DNA from: an uncultured Lachnospiraceae bacterium
GTDB taxonomy: Bacteria; Bacillota; Clostridia; Lachnospirales; Lachnospiraceae
DNA: 64,000 bases
Direction: 5' to 3'
Assembly (NCBI GenBank): GCA_910578335.1
Contig: CAJTPU010000019.1
Location: 1-64,000, forward strand
The translations under genes were made by a program, and so were the position numbers. The stretch's first letter is position 1, and the number at the start of each line of letters is the position of its first letter. Shown one piece after another: positions 55,786 to 64,000 of this stretch. The notes below the pieces were generated by a model. The model searched no databases. It was not told the DNA's origin and was given only the letters and a program-made list of their open reading frames with translations.

Positions 55786-56829
55786 TTATCTGGATAAATC
55801 TGCAATAATCTCTGATTCATACTTCTCATCATGAATATCCTCCACAATGTACCCTTCCGGATATTCATTGTTGTATTTGTGATGTACCGCCGCCTTTTTA
55901 GAGCTGCCGCTGCGCAGAAACCATTCATACGCCAAATCCGCATGTCCGATATCGATAGCATGATACCCCGCTTTTGCCAAATCATATGCCAGCACGCTCG
56001 CCGTCGGTCCCAAAGCAATCAATATCGTCTTATCCTTTGGCAGCTTCTTACATGCTTCCAAGATAGCGTCATAGTTGTCAAAAGCGCTCTCCGACGGACA
56101 GAGGATTCTCTGAATGGATTTTGCATTATCAAACAGGTCGTTTCCTACTCCCATTCTCGTCTTGTCCCCTTCCACAAACACACAGTCCCTGCCTTCCCAT
56201 ATTCTTTTCTGGTTTTGCACCTTTTCCAGTGAACCGGTTCGGGAAATACACGCATGTGCGTAGAGCCGTCCCTTCTGCAAAAGCTCCATATGCTGAGCGC
56301 GCGCCTTCACGATATAGGCGCGTATACCATCCGCATCCGCCTCCGTCCTGTGCGATAAATCTCCATAAAAATCATTGAGCCCGATTAACAGGTTTTCCTC
56401 GTTCGACGCTATCACCTCCCGCAGCCGCTCAGCCAGCTTTGCATCCTCTCTCTGAAACCGCCACCTCGAGACGCCAAACATAATGCCAAATTCCCCGTCC
56501 CCAAAACGGGCTATGGACTTTTTGTGCAGCACAATCTCATCGATTGTCTCTTCCAATGTCATAATTCTTGGTATTTCATACTTTTCAGCAAAACGCTTAT
56601 CCAAAATTTCATACGGCAGATTGCACAAACGATTGTATAAAACGGTATTGTTATGCGTATTGTCTCTTACGTCCCCATTCATTTGCGACACCAGTCTGAC
56701 TACCTCATTCAAGGTTGTACAGAGCGTTTGAAAAGATGCCTGCAAGCTGTCCACCTCTCCGTGCAGCGCGGCATTCTCCGCTCTCAGCTCTGCTATTTGT
56801 GCAAGATACGCTTCGTTTTTATCTTCCAT
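55786..56829 (-). CDS. GT-D fold glycosyltransferase (DUF1792)
   Basis: 347 residues from the ATG at 56829 (GGGAGGC upstream; the longer frame overlaps the previous gene). N-terminal coiled coil (about 1-50), then the GT-D domain (about 85-347) with IARFGDGEFGI, LLIGLNDFYGDLS, GRDCVFVEGDKTRMGVGNDLFDNA and ALGPTASVLAYDLA followed by IDIGHADLAYEW (the DxE region). GT-D enzymes extend O-glycans on serine-rich adhesins in streptococci. Close paralogue of the C-terminal half of the protein at 59922-61961. Confidence 0.9.
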   Translation of the reverse strand: MEDKNEAYLAQIAELRAENAALHGEVDSLQASFQTLCTTLNEVVRLVSQMNGDVRDNTHNNTVLYNRLCNLPYEILDKRFAEKYEIPRIMTLEETIDEIVLHKKSIARFGDGEFGIMFGVSRWRFQREDAKLAERLREVIASNEENLLIGLNDFYGDLSHRTEADADGIRAYIVKARAQHMELLQKGRLYAHACISRTGSLEKVQNQKRIWEGRDCVFVEGDKTRMGVGNDLFDNAKSIQRILCPSESAFDNYDAILEACKKLPKDKTILIALGPTASVLAYDLAKAGYHAIDIGHADLAYEWFLRSGSSKKAAVHHKYNNEYPEGYIVEDIHDEKYESEIIADLSR

Positions 56830-56840
56830 GACTGCCTCCC

Positions 56841-58541
56841 TTACCTGCCTGTTATTCTTGCAATGCTTTCCAGACAAGCCTTTCTGACATCGCCGCAAAA
56901 AGCCTCTGATTCCGCCATATGCGCCGCATCCGTCACCACCCCGAAGAAAAGGCTCTCAAGCCGCTGGTAATCCCGCCAGCCTGCCGCAAGCCCATACCTG
57001 CCGGCAAGCGCCGATAAAGGCAGCGTCTGGTTCGCCTCCTCGTAAGAACAGTAAAAACGTAACAGTGCCCGATATAAAACAAATCCCGCAGGAACATTCT
57101 CCAAGGTCCACTCCTGGTCAAACCAATAGATAATACCCTCTTTTACAAACGCATTGCGCGGAATCATATCCAGATATCCCGTTTTGAGAATCATGCCGTA
57201 CCGCTCTTTGTCAGGCACAATATCCAGTCCAAATGTATATAAAATATTGTCCTCCCACGATACCTCTTCGGCGCTTGCCAAAATTTCCGTTAAGACTCGG
57301 TCCCACAAGGCATACATATCTGCCGTGTCTTTGCTGTGATACACCTCCAACAGCTTTTCCTCCAGAGTCTGTGCCTCGGCATAGGCAGAAACCAGCTCTT
57401 TTTCCTCCCATCTACTCTCCCAGACATGTAAACCCCGTTTCTCCAAAGCTCTTTCGTTTTCATAGGTTTCTTCCAGATGCCTTCTGCCCGCCTCTCCCGC
57501 AAGGGCAAATTTGGTTACCTGCCCTGATTTCGCAAACCTTGTCCCCACCTGATATTCGGGAAACCGCTGGCTGCTCATGCTTGCAAAGGTAATCTCACCC
57601 AATGCCTCACCGTCGCTGCACTCTACCATAAAAGAGTTGGTAAAGAAACCAAAGACTCCGTTATCTATAATGTCACCGTATATATTTTTCTCCTGCGCCA
57701 CGAGCGTACTGTTATCAGGCACATAATAGTACTGCATATTCAGCATGTTTTTATCCTTCGGCAGACACGACTCGGAATAAACGACAGCCGGCAGTTTATA
57801 ATCCGGCATGGGATAATAGAAAAAGGTGTTGGAAAAACCACTCTGCGTAATCAGCTTCTGCAGTCCCTTATGGGAAAAGGTCCTCACCTTTTTGTTAGAA
57901 ATCGTATACTGGTTCATCCCTTCAAAGGGCAGTCCGGTATGGTCCTCCTTCGCGCCGCACCAATACTTAAGACCATACTGATTTTCAATGGCAATTAACA
58001 GTCTGCCGTTTGGCTTTAACAGCGTCTTTACCTTTTTTAGAAAATCCAGATACGGATTGTCCGTGCCGGTGTAGCTTCCCTGATACTCTAAAACGCCTAT
58101 CAGCGTGATATAGTCAAACTTTTTTTCAAAAGCAATATCGTTAAGATTTCCTACTATAATCTCCAGATTTTCTTTTTCCCTGCAGCGCAGCAGCGTTCCC
58201 ACGGCTCTTCTGTAGGAAAGCTCCACCGCGACCACATCCCTGCACTTATCGCACAGCATACTTGTCACGGCGCCCATGCCGCAGCCAATTTCCAGCACGG
58301 AAGCCTGCGGTGAAAACGGATACCAGTTTAAAAGATTTTTCCTTGTATGGGTCAGGTGATAATAGACAGACCAGCAAAAATTGTCGGCAATCGCCTGTAC
58401 ATAATTTTCAGGCTCATTTTCGGCAATCAGCCTGACAATCGTATCCTCCACCTCTCCCTCGGAATAGAAATCCTTGTTCTGATACCATGTCAAATTTAAT
58501 CTTGGACGCGGGGTAAGCTGTGCCATCAACTCCTCATACAT
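56841..58541 (-). CDS. SAM-dependent methyltransferase with C-terminal extension
   Basis: 566 residues. Class I methyltransferase at about 75-230 with motif I VLEIGCGMGAVTSML, acidic VAVELS, and LIGVLEYQGSY. The remaining 330 residues include LFTDQEW-type FDQEWTLENVPAGFVLYRAL and look like a kinase-like or helical domain often attached to such enzymes in glycan loci, unidentified here. Probably O-methylates a sugar. Overlaps the upstream gene by 8 bp (coupled), and precedes the GT-D gene by 11 bp. Confidence 0.82.
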   Translation of the reverse strand: MYEELMAQLTPRPRLNLTWYQNKDFYSEGEVEDTIVRLIAENEPENYVQAIADNFCWSVYYHLTHTRKNLLNWYPFSPQASVLEIGCGMGAVTSMLCDKCRDVVAVELSYRRAVGTLLRCREKENLEIIVGNLNDIAFEKKFDYITLIGVLEYQGSYTGTDNPYLDFLKKVKTLLKPNGRLLIAIENQYGLKYWCGAKEDHTGLPFEGMNQYTISNKKVRTFSHKGLQKLITQSGFSNTFFYYPMPDYKLPAVVYSESCLPKDKNMLNMQYYYVPDNSTLVAQEKNIYGDIIDNGVFGFFTNSFMVECSDGEALGEITFASMSSQRFPEYQVGTRFAKSGQVTKFALAGEAGRRHLEETYENERALEKRGLHVWESRWEEKELVSAYAEAQTLEEKLLEVYHSKDTADMYALWDRVLTEILASAEEVSWEDNILYTFGLDIVPDKERYGMILKTGYLDMIPRNAFVKEGIIYWFDQEWTLENVPAGFVLYRALLRFYCSYEEANQTLPLSALAGRYGLAAGWRDYQRLESLFFGVVTDAAHMAESEAFCGDVRKACLESIARITGR

Positions 58542-59886
58542 TTTGCATATCCTCCTGCTCTTCCTTTTGCGCGCAGACTACATACTGAAACGCTTCATAC
58601 ATCTGCCTGCCGGCTTTTCCGCCGCAGCGCAAAAGCTTATCGATTACCTCATTCTGGGCGTCACTGACAGGGAGTCCAATCGCTTCCATTTCCCTGATTG
58701 CGTACCCTCCCGCCTGAAACATTTTCACAATTTCATTTAGCGTAAACAAATGAATATGCGTCTTGTCCAGCAAGCCGTCGTCCGTATAGGTAAAATCTCC
58801 GTTCAACAATTTCTGCATGACCGAAATATGCATCACATTTGGGATGCTTGCAACAATGCAACCGCCGTTCTTCAAAAATCTGCGGCAGTACTGTACCGTC
58901 TTTAGCGGGTCGTGCAGATGCTCTAACACATCTCCGAAAATAATATAGTCAAACACCGCCGCCTCATACGGCAGATTCTCTTCTTCAATATTGTTGACAA
59001 TGACCTCCGAAAAATGAGAAGCAATCCGCGATGCTTTTTCATTGATTTCCGTGCCGTATGTAACCGCATGGGGATACCGGTTTTGGATTTCCAAAAGCGT
59101 CGCGCCGCAATCGCAGCCTATTTCCAGCACATGAAGAGCCTTCTTTGTATCTTCCTGCAGCATTGCCACCAGCCTCTCGTTCGGCTTTGTATGAAAATAA
59201 TTCATGCCCCATTTTTTCTTTAAAATTTCTTCCTCAAAAGCGCTTGTCTTTTCCCGTTCCAGCCCCCGCAGGCTCCACAAAAAGGAATTGCCGCTCACCT
59301 TGAGCCGCCAGCCGCCTTCTATCAAGCGAAAACAGTAATCCTTGATAACATATGACTCGCTTACCAGCTCCTCGTCAAAAGCTCCCAGCCGCTCCAATGC
59401 TTCCTTCCTGAACAAAACTGCGCCATGGTAAAGCCCTGCAACCCTTTTACTTGGAAGTCTTTCAAAACACTGCATCCCTCTGACAGCCTCTTCATAATCT
59501 GCAAAATCTTCCTTTTTTTGATAGTTTGCCAGACCGTTTGACACAGGTCCCACGGCGCCTGTGTCTGCGCTTTCCTGCATAGCCTGCAGCATACCGGAGA
59601 GACAATGTGGCGTTATCATAAAGCGTGCCCCCATAACCAGCATATCGCTCTTTAGCTGCAGTACTTCCCTCACCTGATTGACTGCCCTGCCAAAAGGCAT
59701 TCTACCCTCGTCCATATACACATACGTGATATCCTCCTGCGCCCCTGCCCATTCTCTCAAAGCGTCATCCGAACCGTTATCCACCACTATGACGGACAAT
59801 TCTTCTATATCTGCAAACATGCGGAGGCTTTGCACAGCCAGCTTTACATATTCTGCCTCATTACAGGCAACTATGACTATTTCCAT
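58534..59886 (-). CDS. Bifunctional GT2 glycosyltransferase-methyltransferase
   Basis: 450 residues. N-terminal GT2 domain (1-225: VIVACNEAEYVKLAVQSL, VVDNGSDDA) with AGLYHGAVLFRKEALERLGAFDE. C-terminal class I methyltransferase (about 245-430: VLEIGCDCGATLLEI, DYIIFGDVLEHLHDP, FLKNGGCIVASIPN). Fusing transfer and methylation suggests that a newly added sugar is methylated at once, possibly as chain cap. ATG start; overlaps the following methyltransferase gene by 8 bp. Confidence 0.9.
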   Translation of the reverse strand: MEIVIVACNEAEYVKLAVQSLRMFADIEELSVIVVDNGSDDALREWAGAQEDITYVYMDEGRMPFGRAVNQVREVLQLKSDMLVMGARFMITPHCLSGMLQAMQESADTGAVGPVSNGLANYQKKEDFADYEEAVRGMQCFERLPSKRVAGLYHGAVLFRKEALERLGAFDEELVSESYVIKDYCFRLIEGGWRLKVSGNSFLWSLRGLEREKTSAFEEEILKKKWGMNYFHTKPNERLVAMLQEDTKKALHVLEIGCDCGATLLEIQNRYPHAVTYGTEINEKASRIASHFSEVIVNNIEEENLPYEAAVFDYIIFGDVLEHLHDPLKTVQYCRRFLKNGGCIVASIPNVMHISVMQKLLNGDFTYTDDGLLDKTHIHLFTLNEIVKMFQAGGYAIREMEAIGLPVSDAQNEVIDKLLRCGGKAGRQMYEAFQYVVCAQKEEQEDMQNV

Positions 59887-59921
59887 TATAATGTCTCCCT
59901 ATCCGATTGGACGCACATCAT

Positions 59922-61961
59922 CTATACATGAAAATCCGCAATAATCTGCGACTCATATACGGCATCATAGATGTCCTCCACGATATAACCTTCCGGCGCC
60001 TCATTGCTGTACTTGTCAGGCACTCTGTTGTGATTGCCGCGCAGCATCCACTCATAGCTTAAATCCGCATGTCCGATATCGACCGCCTGATAGCCCTGCA
60101 TTGCCAAATCATACGCCAGCACGCTGGCGGTAGGACCCAGTGCAAGCAGCATCAGCCTGTCCTTCGGCTGCTTTAACGCCTCACGGTAAATATCCTCATA
60201 CCTGTCAAAGGCATTTTCCGAAGGACACAGAATCCGCACAATGGATTTGGCATTGTCGAACAAATCGTTGCCCACGCCCATTCTGGTCTGGAAGCCTTCA
60301 ATAAACACACAGTCTCTTCCTTCCCAGATTTGTTTCTGCCGCCTTACGCCCTCCGGCGTTTCATTTCTGGATATATTGGCACAGGCGTATTCCCTGTCAC
60401 GCTCCAGAAGCGCATAATGCTTTTTTCTGACCTCCGGCGTCAGGTAGATGCGGACGCCGTCCGCCGCCCTTTTGGTCCATGTGCTCAAATCGCCGTAAAA
60501 ATCATTGAGCCCAATCAGAAGGTTTTCCTGCCTCGACTGCAGCGCTTCCTTCAGCCTGCCGGCAAGCTTTTCATTTTTACCCTGAAAGCGCCAGCGCTGT
60601 TCGCCGAAGATAATACCGAATTCTCCGTCTCCAAACCGGGCGATGGATTTTTTGTTTTCAATAATTTCGCGGAACGTGTCCTCCGCACTCATAATCCTCG
60701 GATACCAGAGCTTTTCCTGAAACTTTTTATCGCTTATCTCATATCCCAGATTGTCCAGTGCCCGAAAGAAAATCGCAAAATCATTTCCCACAGATTTGCG
60801 CAGTCCTGAAAGCTGCTCGTTTACATTGGAAAGCGCCTGCCGCAGCAGTTTGTTTTCCCTGCGCAGCCCCTGCAGCTCCTTCTCTTTATTCTCCTCCTGC
60901 TCCACCAGCCTGACCGCCTTCGTTGCCACATACATAACGGACAGCTCGTCAAAGCCGTATTCCCGATAAAATTCTTCGCCAAACCACTCTTTGCCCAGTT
61001 CGTTCACATAGAAGCCGGCTTTTTGCAGCCGCCTGATAAAATCTTCCCTTCCATACAGTCTGGAATGGTCCCCCTGTCCGAACCGCCGCCAGTTCTCTTC
61101 TATGGAACAGCCCCACTTTTCCTCCGTATCCTGCTTTCCCACAATCAAGGGCACCAGCACCAGGCATACGCCGTCCGGCTTTAGCATTCTGTACAGCTCC
61201 CCCATTGCTTTCGCATCGTTTTCCACATGCTCAAGCACATGGGAGCAGACAATAATATCATAGGTCTCGTCCGCCACCATGTTCATATCCTGTAAATCCG
61301 CCTGAAAGGTGACGCCCGCTAACATCAAATCCGTGGACTCATACGCAATGTCTTCCCTGCCCAGCGCATAGCGCTCTATTGCGGGGGAGGGCGCTACCTG
61401 CAGCATTTTTAGGCGTTCATTCCCTTCTGCACGTACCTCTTCCAGAAACGCAATCATCAGCCTGTCCCTGTCGTACGCTCCGCACACCGGACAGCCGTAA
61501 TTTTCCTTACTCTCCAGTTGGAAATCCGCATTCCAGTACAAAAATCCGCACTGCTTCCGCGTCGCTTCATAGCCTGCGGGAATCGGCGTAAAAAACACAT
61601 CGCTTTTGCAGGCATTGCATTTCTTGGCGCGCCTGCCAATATATGCCTCCAACCCCTCCAGCGTTTCAAACATTTCTTCCAGCAGCGCTCCCTGCTGCCC
61701 CGCGTCCTGTAGCTTTCTCTCCAGCCTCCTCTCTATCTGCCCGCACCGCTCCATCACGGCGGAGGGCATGGCAAATAAAAGGGCGCAACTGCGCATAACG
61801 GCAGCAATCGTTTTGGCTTCCTCCTGTTCCCGCATCCCCCAGCAGCTATCGTTTACACTGAGCTCTCTGTACCACACAAGAATTTTCTGCTTTAACTGCG
61901 CTAACTGCCTGTAAACCTGCCATTTCATCTGATTGATTTCACTTGGGCTGTATTCTGTCAT
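59922..61961 (-). CDS. Bifunctional methyltransferase-GT-D glycosyltransferase
   Basis: About 679 residues from the ATG at 61961, whose A overlaps the preceding TGA and whose GGAGGT is six bases away. Cys-rich segment (CNACKSDVFF near 135; CPVCGAYDRDR near 180) leads a methyltransferase (about 200-335: DETYDIIVCSHVLEHVEND). A coiled coil (about 355-395) joins it to a GT-D domain (about 400-679) with IARFGDGEFGIIFG, RMGVGNDLFDNA and ALGPTASVLAYDLA. The GT-D half is strongly similar to the protein at 55786-56829, so a duplication. Soluble. Confidence 0.9.
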   Translation of the reverse strand: MTEYSPSEINQMKWQVYRQLAQLKQKILVWYRELSVNDSCWGMREQEEAKTIAAVMRSCALLFAMPSAVMERCGQIERRLERKLQDAGQQGALLEEMFETLEGLEAYIGRRAKKCNACKSDVFFTPIPAGYEATRKQCGFLYWNADFQLESKENYGCPVCGAYDRDRLMIAFLEEVRAEGNERLKMLQVAPSPAIERYALGREDIAYESTDLMLAGVTFQADLQDMNMVADETYDIIVCSHVLEHVENDAKAMGELYRMLKPDGVCLVLVPLIVGKQDTEEKWGCSIEENWRRFGQGDHSRLYGREDFIRRLQKAGFYVNELGKEWFGEEFYREYGFDELSVMYVATKAVRLVEQEENKEKELQGLRRENKLLRQALSNVNEQLSGLRKSVGNDFAIFFRALDNLGYEISDKKFQEKLWYPRIMSAEDTFREIIENKKSIARFGDGEFGIIFGEQRWRFQGKNEKLAGRLKEALQSRQENLLIGLNDFYGDLSTWTKRAADGVRIYLTPEVRKKHYALLERDREYACANISRNETPEGVRRQKQIWEGRDCVFIEGFQTRMGVGNDLFDNAKSIVRILCPSENAFDRYEDIYREALKQPKDRLMLLALGPTASVLAYDLAMQGYQAVDIGHADLSYEWMLRGNHNRVPDKYSNEAPEGYIVEDIYDAVYESQIIADFHV

Positions 61962-63997
61962 TTCCATACCTCCAGATAGCTTCCCTCTTTAAATTCCTGC
62001 TGTGCAATTTCTAACATCTGCCTCGCCGACAGCTTTTCCTGATATTTGGCATTGTCAAAAAGATTCTTTTGGTCCTCCCTGACAAAGTCTCCCTTTTCAA
62101 AGGAAATGGCGGAAAAATCCTTGGCAAGCCATGCATAGTCTCTATCCGAAATCGTGTCCAGACTGTAAAACACGCCTCCATAGCGGAAGGAATGCCAGTC
62201 CCGCAGCCGGTAGCTTTCCGGATGGCGCATTGCCACATAAGTGCCATAGGTTTCAAATTCACTGAAGCTGTTCTCCTGCAGTCCTTTTGCATCGATGGCA
62301 TGTATAATCTTTTCCCAGAAATACTTCCCCTCTATATGCGGATTCGACTCTATCTCCAAGAGAAGCTCCCGCATAATCTCACTGTTCATCAGCATATGCT
62401 CGGAGATAAAGGACTTTTCAAAGCATTTATGCAAATCCGGTATCAGCCTTGCCATGGTGTCAAAATATTGCGGATAGTATTCGGTTTTCATATCCAGATA
62501 GGGCGTACTCGTCCCCGCCTTAAACATGGAAAACAGTGCACAGGGTATGGTGTCCCCGTCCCACACAAGATAGTACGCATCCTTACATATGCGGGCATAC
62601 TGCATTTTCAAAAACTGCTGATAATACCAGCCGGTGATGCCTCTGGGCAGCTCCTGTCCATTTAGCACCTCTGACAGCGATTCCCGCATCACGGCATGTA
62701 CATCGGCAAAGGGCAGGATTTCATTTTCGTCTAAAAAAGAAACCTTATCCCCCAATCCGGCATCCGCCACAAGCTTTCCCACCTCTTCGTTTCCCACAAA
62801 GAAAATACGCCTTGCCGGCAAATCCGCCGCCAGCCTGTGATACTGGCTCTGCACCCGCGCAAAATCCTTCGCCGTCACCACAAGCAGCGCATCATATTCC
62901 GGTTCTTTTGCAGCCGGCAGGCGCTCTCCCGCCTTTCCAAAGACAATCCCCCGCCTGAGCTCCGCATCCAGATACGCCTCCAGCGTCCAGTCAGGACACA
63001 TATAGCCTTTGGAGGTTTCCGTCTCAAAGCCATAGCCATGCAGCACATTCTGGATGCTCTCTGCGTCCTCCCTGCAGTGGTAAGCACAGATGGCACAGCG
63101 CATTCCCCTGCATCTGGCAAGCGTTTTTCCCGCCCCCTCCAGCGCGGCTTTTTCCGCTCCTTCAATATCCATCTTGATATAATGAATCTCTTTTTCGGCA
63201 AACAATCCGTCGATACTCACATGGTCTCCCTCGTGGTAGCTGTCCAGAAAACCATAAATCAAACGTACCTTTTCCCCGTCGTCACGAAAAGTCTGCTCCA
63301 GCGCCTCCAGCCACGCCGCATCGGCTTCTATGAGATAGAGCATGGATGCCTTATCGATGCAGTCCAGTGCAAAAATACCCTCCGCTGCGCCGGCATCCAC
63401 CACCACATCCCCCTCCTTTACCCCAAATGCCTCATTTTTATAGCTGTGCGGGGAACGCATGTCCTGCTCCATCACCACACGGCGGTAGTAGCCGGCAATT
63501 TTTTCCTCATCCCATCCTCTTGGAAAAAACATTTTCCTTCCCTTATAAGGTATGTAATACATGCCTGAACCGTCGTCCGGGCATACCGTCACCGGCAGTC
63601 CTTCATATTCCTTTACAAATTCATAGCTAATCAGATTTATCTTTTTCTCTCTGTCTATGTATTCAATAATGCCGGCAATCTCCGGGTTCCCGGCGTCTTC
63701 CCCATGCTTATAACGCCAGTAATCTCCGTCTGCCAGAGCATAGACCGCCTCGGATATCATATCCGTACAAAGGATAAGCGCATCCGTAAACAGCAGCAGC
63801 TTCTCCTTGTCCGCTTCTCCCTCCGCAATACCTGCGCACAACTCGTCAAATCGGTTTAAGACTGCCGCATACTGCTGCTCCGTGAAGGTGCTCCTGTGTA
63901 CCTCCAGCTCCGTCCTGACGCACTCCTTCATGTCACCGACAGGAACCGCTTCTGCTGCCAGCCTGCCGTCTGCAATCGCAGTCCTGATTTTTACCAA
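61958..63997 (-). CDS. FkbM methyltransferase fused to DUF6492, 5' end possibly cut
   Basis: At least 679 residues. After an unrecognised N-terminal part (1-190), an FkbM-type methyltransferase (about 190-350: GDVVVDAGAAEGIFALDC, IHYIKMDIEGAEKAAL) is followed by a DUF6492 domain (about 375-640: DALLVVTAKDFARVQSQY, GWYYQQFLKM, YLVWDGDTIP with a DxD). DUF6492 has glycosyltransferase features. The open frame has no stop before the window edge, and the first available start is a TTG at 63997, so the true start may lie outside. First visible member of the right-hand glycan operon. Confidence 0.85.
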   Translation of the reverse strand: MVKIRTAIADGRLAAEAVPVGDMKECVRTELEVHRSTFTEQQYAAVLNRFDELCAGIAEGEADKEKLLLFTDALILCTDMISEAVYALADGDYWRYKHGEDAGNPEIAGIIEYIDREKKINLISYEFVKEYEGLPVTVCPDDGSGMYYIPYKGRKMFFPRGWDEEKIAGYYRRVVMEQDMRSPHSYKNEAFGVKEGDVVVDAGAAEGIFALDCIDKASMLYLIEADAAWLEALEQTFRDDGEKVRLIYGFLDSYHEGDHVSIDGLFAEKEIHYIKMDIEGAEKAALEGAGKTLARCRGMRCAICAYHCREDAESIQNVLHGYGFETETSKGYMCPDWTLEAYLDAELRRGIVFGKAGERLPAAKEPEYDALLVVTAKDFARVQSQYHRLAADLPARRIFFVGNEEVGKLVADAGLGDKVSFLDENEILPFADVHAVMRESLSEVLNGQELPRGITGWYYQQFLKMQYARICKDAYYLVWDGDTIPCALFSMFKAGTSTPYLDMKTEYYPQYFDTMARLIPDLHKCFEKSFISEHMLMNSEIMRELLLEIESNPHIEGKYFWEKIIHAIDAKGLQENSFSEFETYGTYVAMRHPESYRLRDWHSFRYGGVFYSLDTISDRDYAWLAKDFSAISFEKGDFVREDQKNLFDNAKYQEKLSARQMLEIAQQEFKEGSYLEVWK

Positions 63998-64000
63998 TAA

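Overview
The window reads as chromosome of a Gram-positive, flagellated anaerobe of the Clostridia, most likely family Lachnospiraceae. The basis is the full-length ribosomal, elongation factor and RNA polymerase genes, AGGAGG-type ribosome binding sites, sigma-A promoters, a FliD-like flagellar cap gene, and glycan loci built from LicD, DUF115 and GT-D families. Species cannot be fixed by eye. Reading starts given below often differ from the longest open frame because I placed them by Shine-Dalgarno spacing and family length.

Left part (1-29.4 kb). After an XRE regulator at the edge comes, on the minus strand, the translation/transcription superoperon in transcription order rpmG-secE-nusG-rplK-rplA-rplJ-rplL-rpoB-rpoC and then rpsL-rpsG-fusA-tuf. 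Between rpoC and rpsL, usually neighbours in Firmicutes, lie about 12 kb of accessory genes. These are a STAND ATPase with TPR-like repeats, a lipoprotein with an InlB-type repeat, a plus-strand operon (degenerate GGDEF protein, ECF sigma factor, membrane protein, transglutaminase lipoprotein, GspF/PilC protein, four pilin-like proteins), and rmlD with a small membrane protein. The rplL-rpoB gap holds two inverted copies of a structured repeat with a 72-nt conserved core and unrelated but self-complementary outer stems.

Middle part (29.7-42.5 kb). A FliD-like gene is followed by a phosphocholine-type lic locus (licA, licC, a BCCT transporter in the transporter role, licD), glf, a TIM-barrel sugar isomerase and two paralogous XRE regulators. 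A very small holin-like toxin gene with a convergent antisense RNA (type I toxin-antitoxin architecture) sits between the second XRE gene and a DUF115/Maf-like gene. A CgeB-like glycosyltransferase and a GNAT acetyltransferase follow.

Right part (42.6-64 kb). Two minus-strand glycan operons. The first (DegT aminotransferase, ATP-grasp ligase, second DegT-like enzyme, NeuD/PglD-like acyltransferase, GT2, radical SAM) suggests an amino sugar carrying an amide-linked substituent. The second is rich in bifunctional proteins: FkbM methyltransferase plus DUF6492, methyltransferase plus GT-D, GT2 plus methyltransferase, a methyltransferase, a GT-D enzyme, a GT32-like enzyme, a three-module LicD fusion and a ribulose-phosphate epimerase homologue. 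Together with fliD and DUF115 these suggest decoration of a surface protein (possibly flagellin) or an envelope polymer with a methylated, phospho-substituted glycan. The acceptor cannot be read from the sequence. The last gene runs to the window edge. I saw no tRNA, rRNA, CRISPR array or transposase gene.
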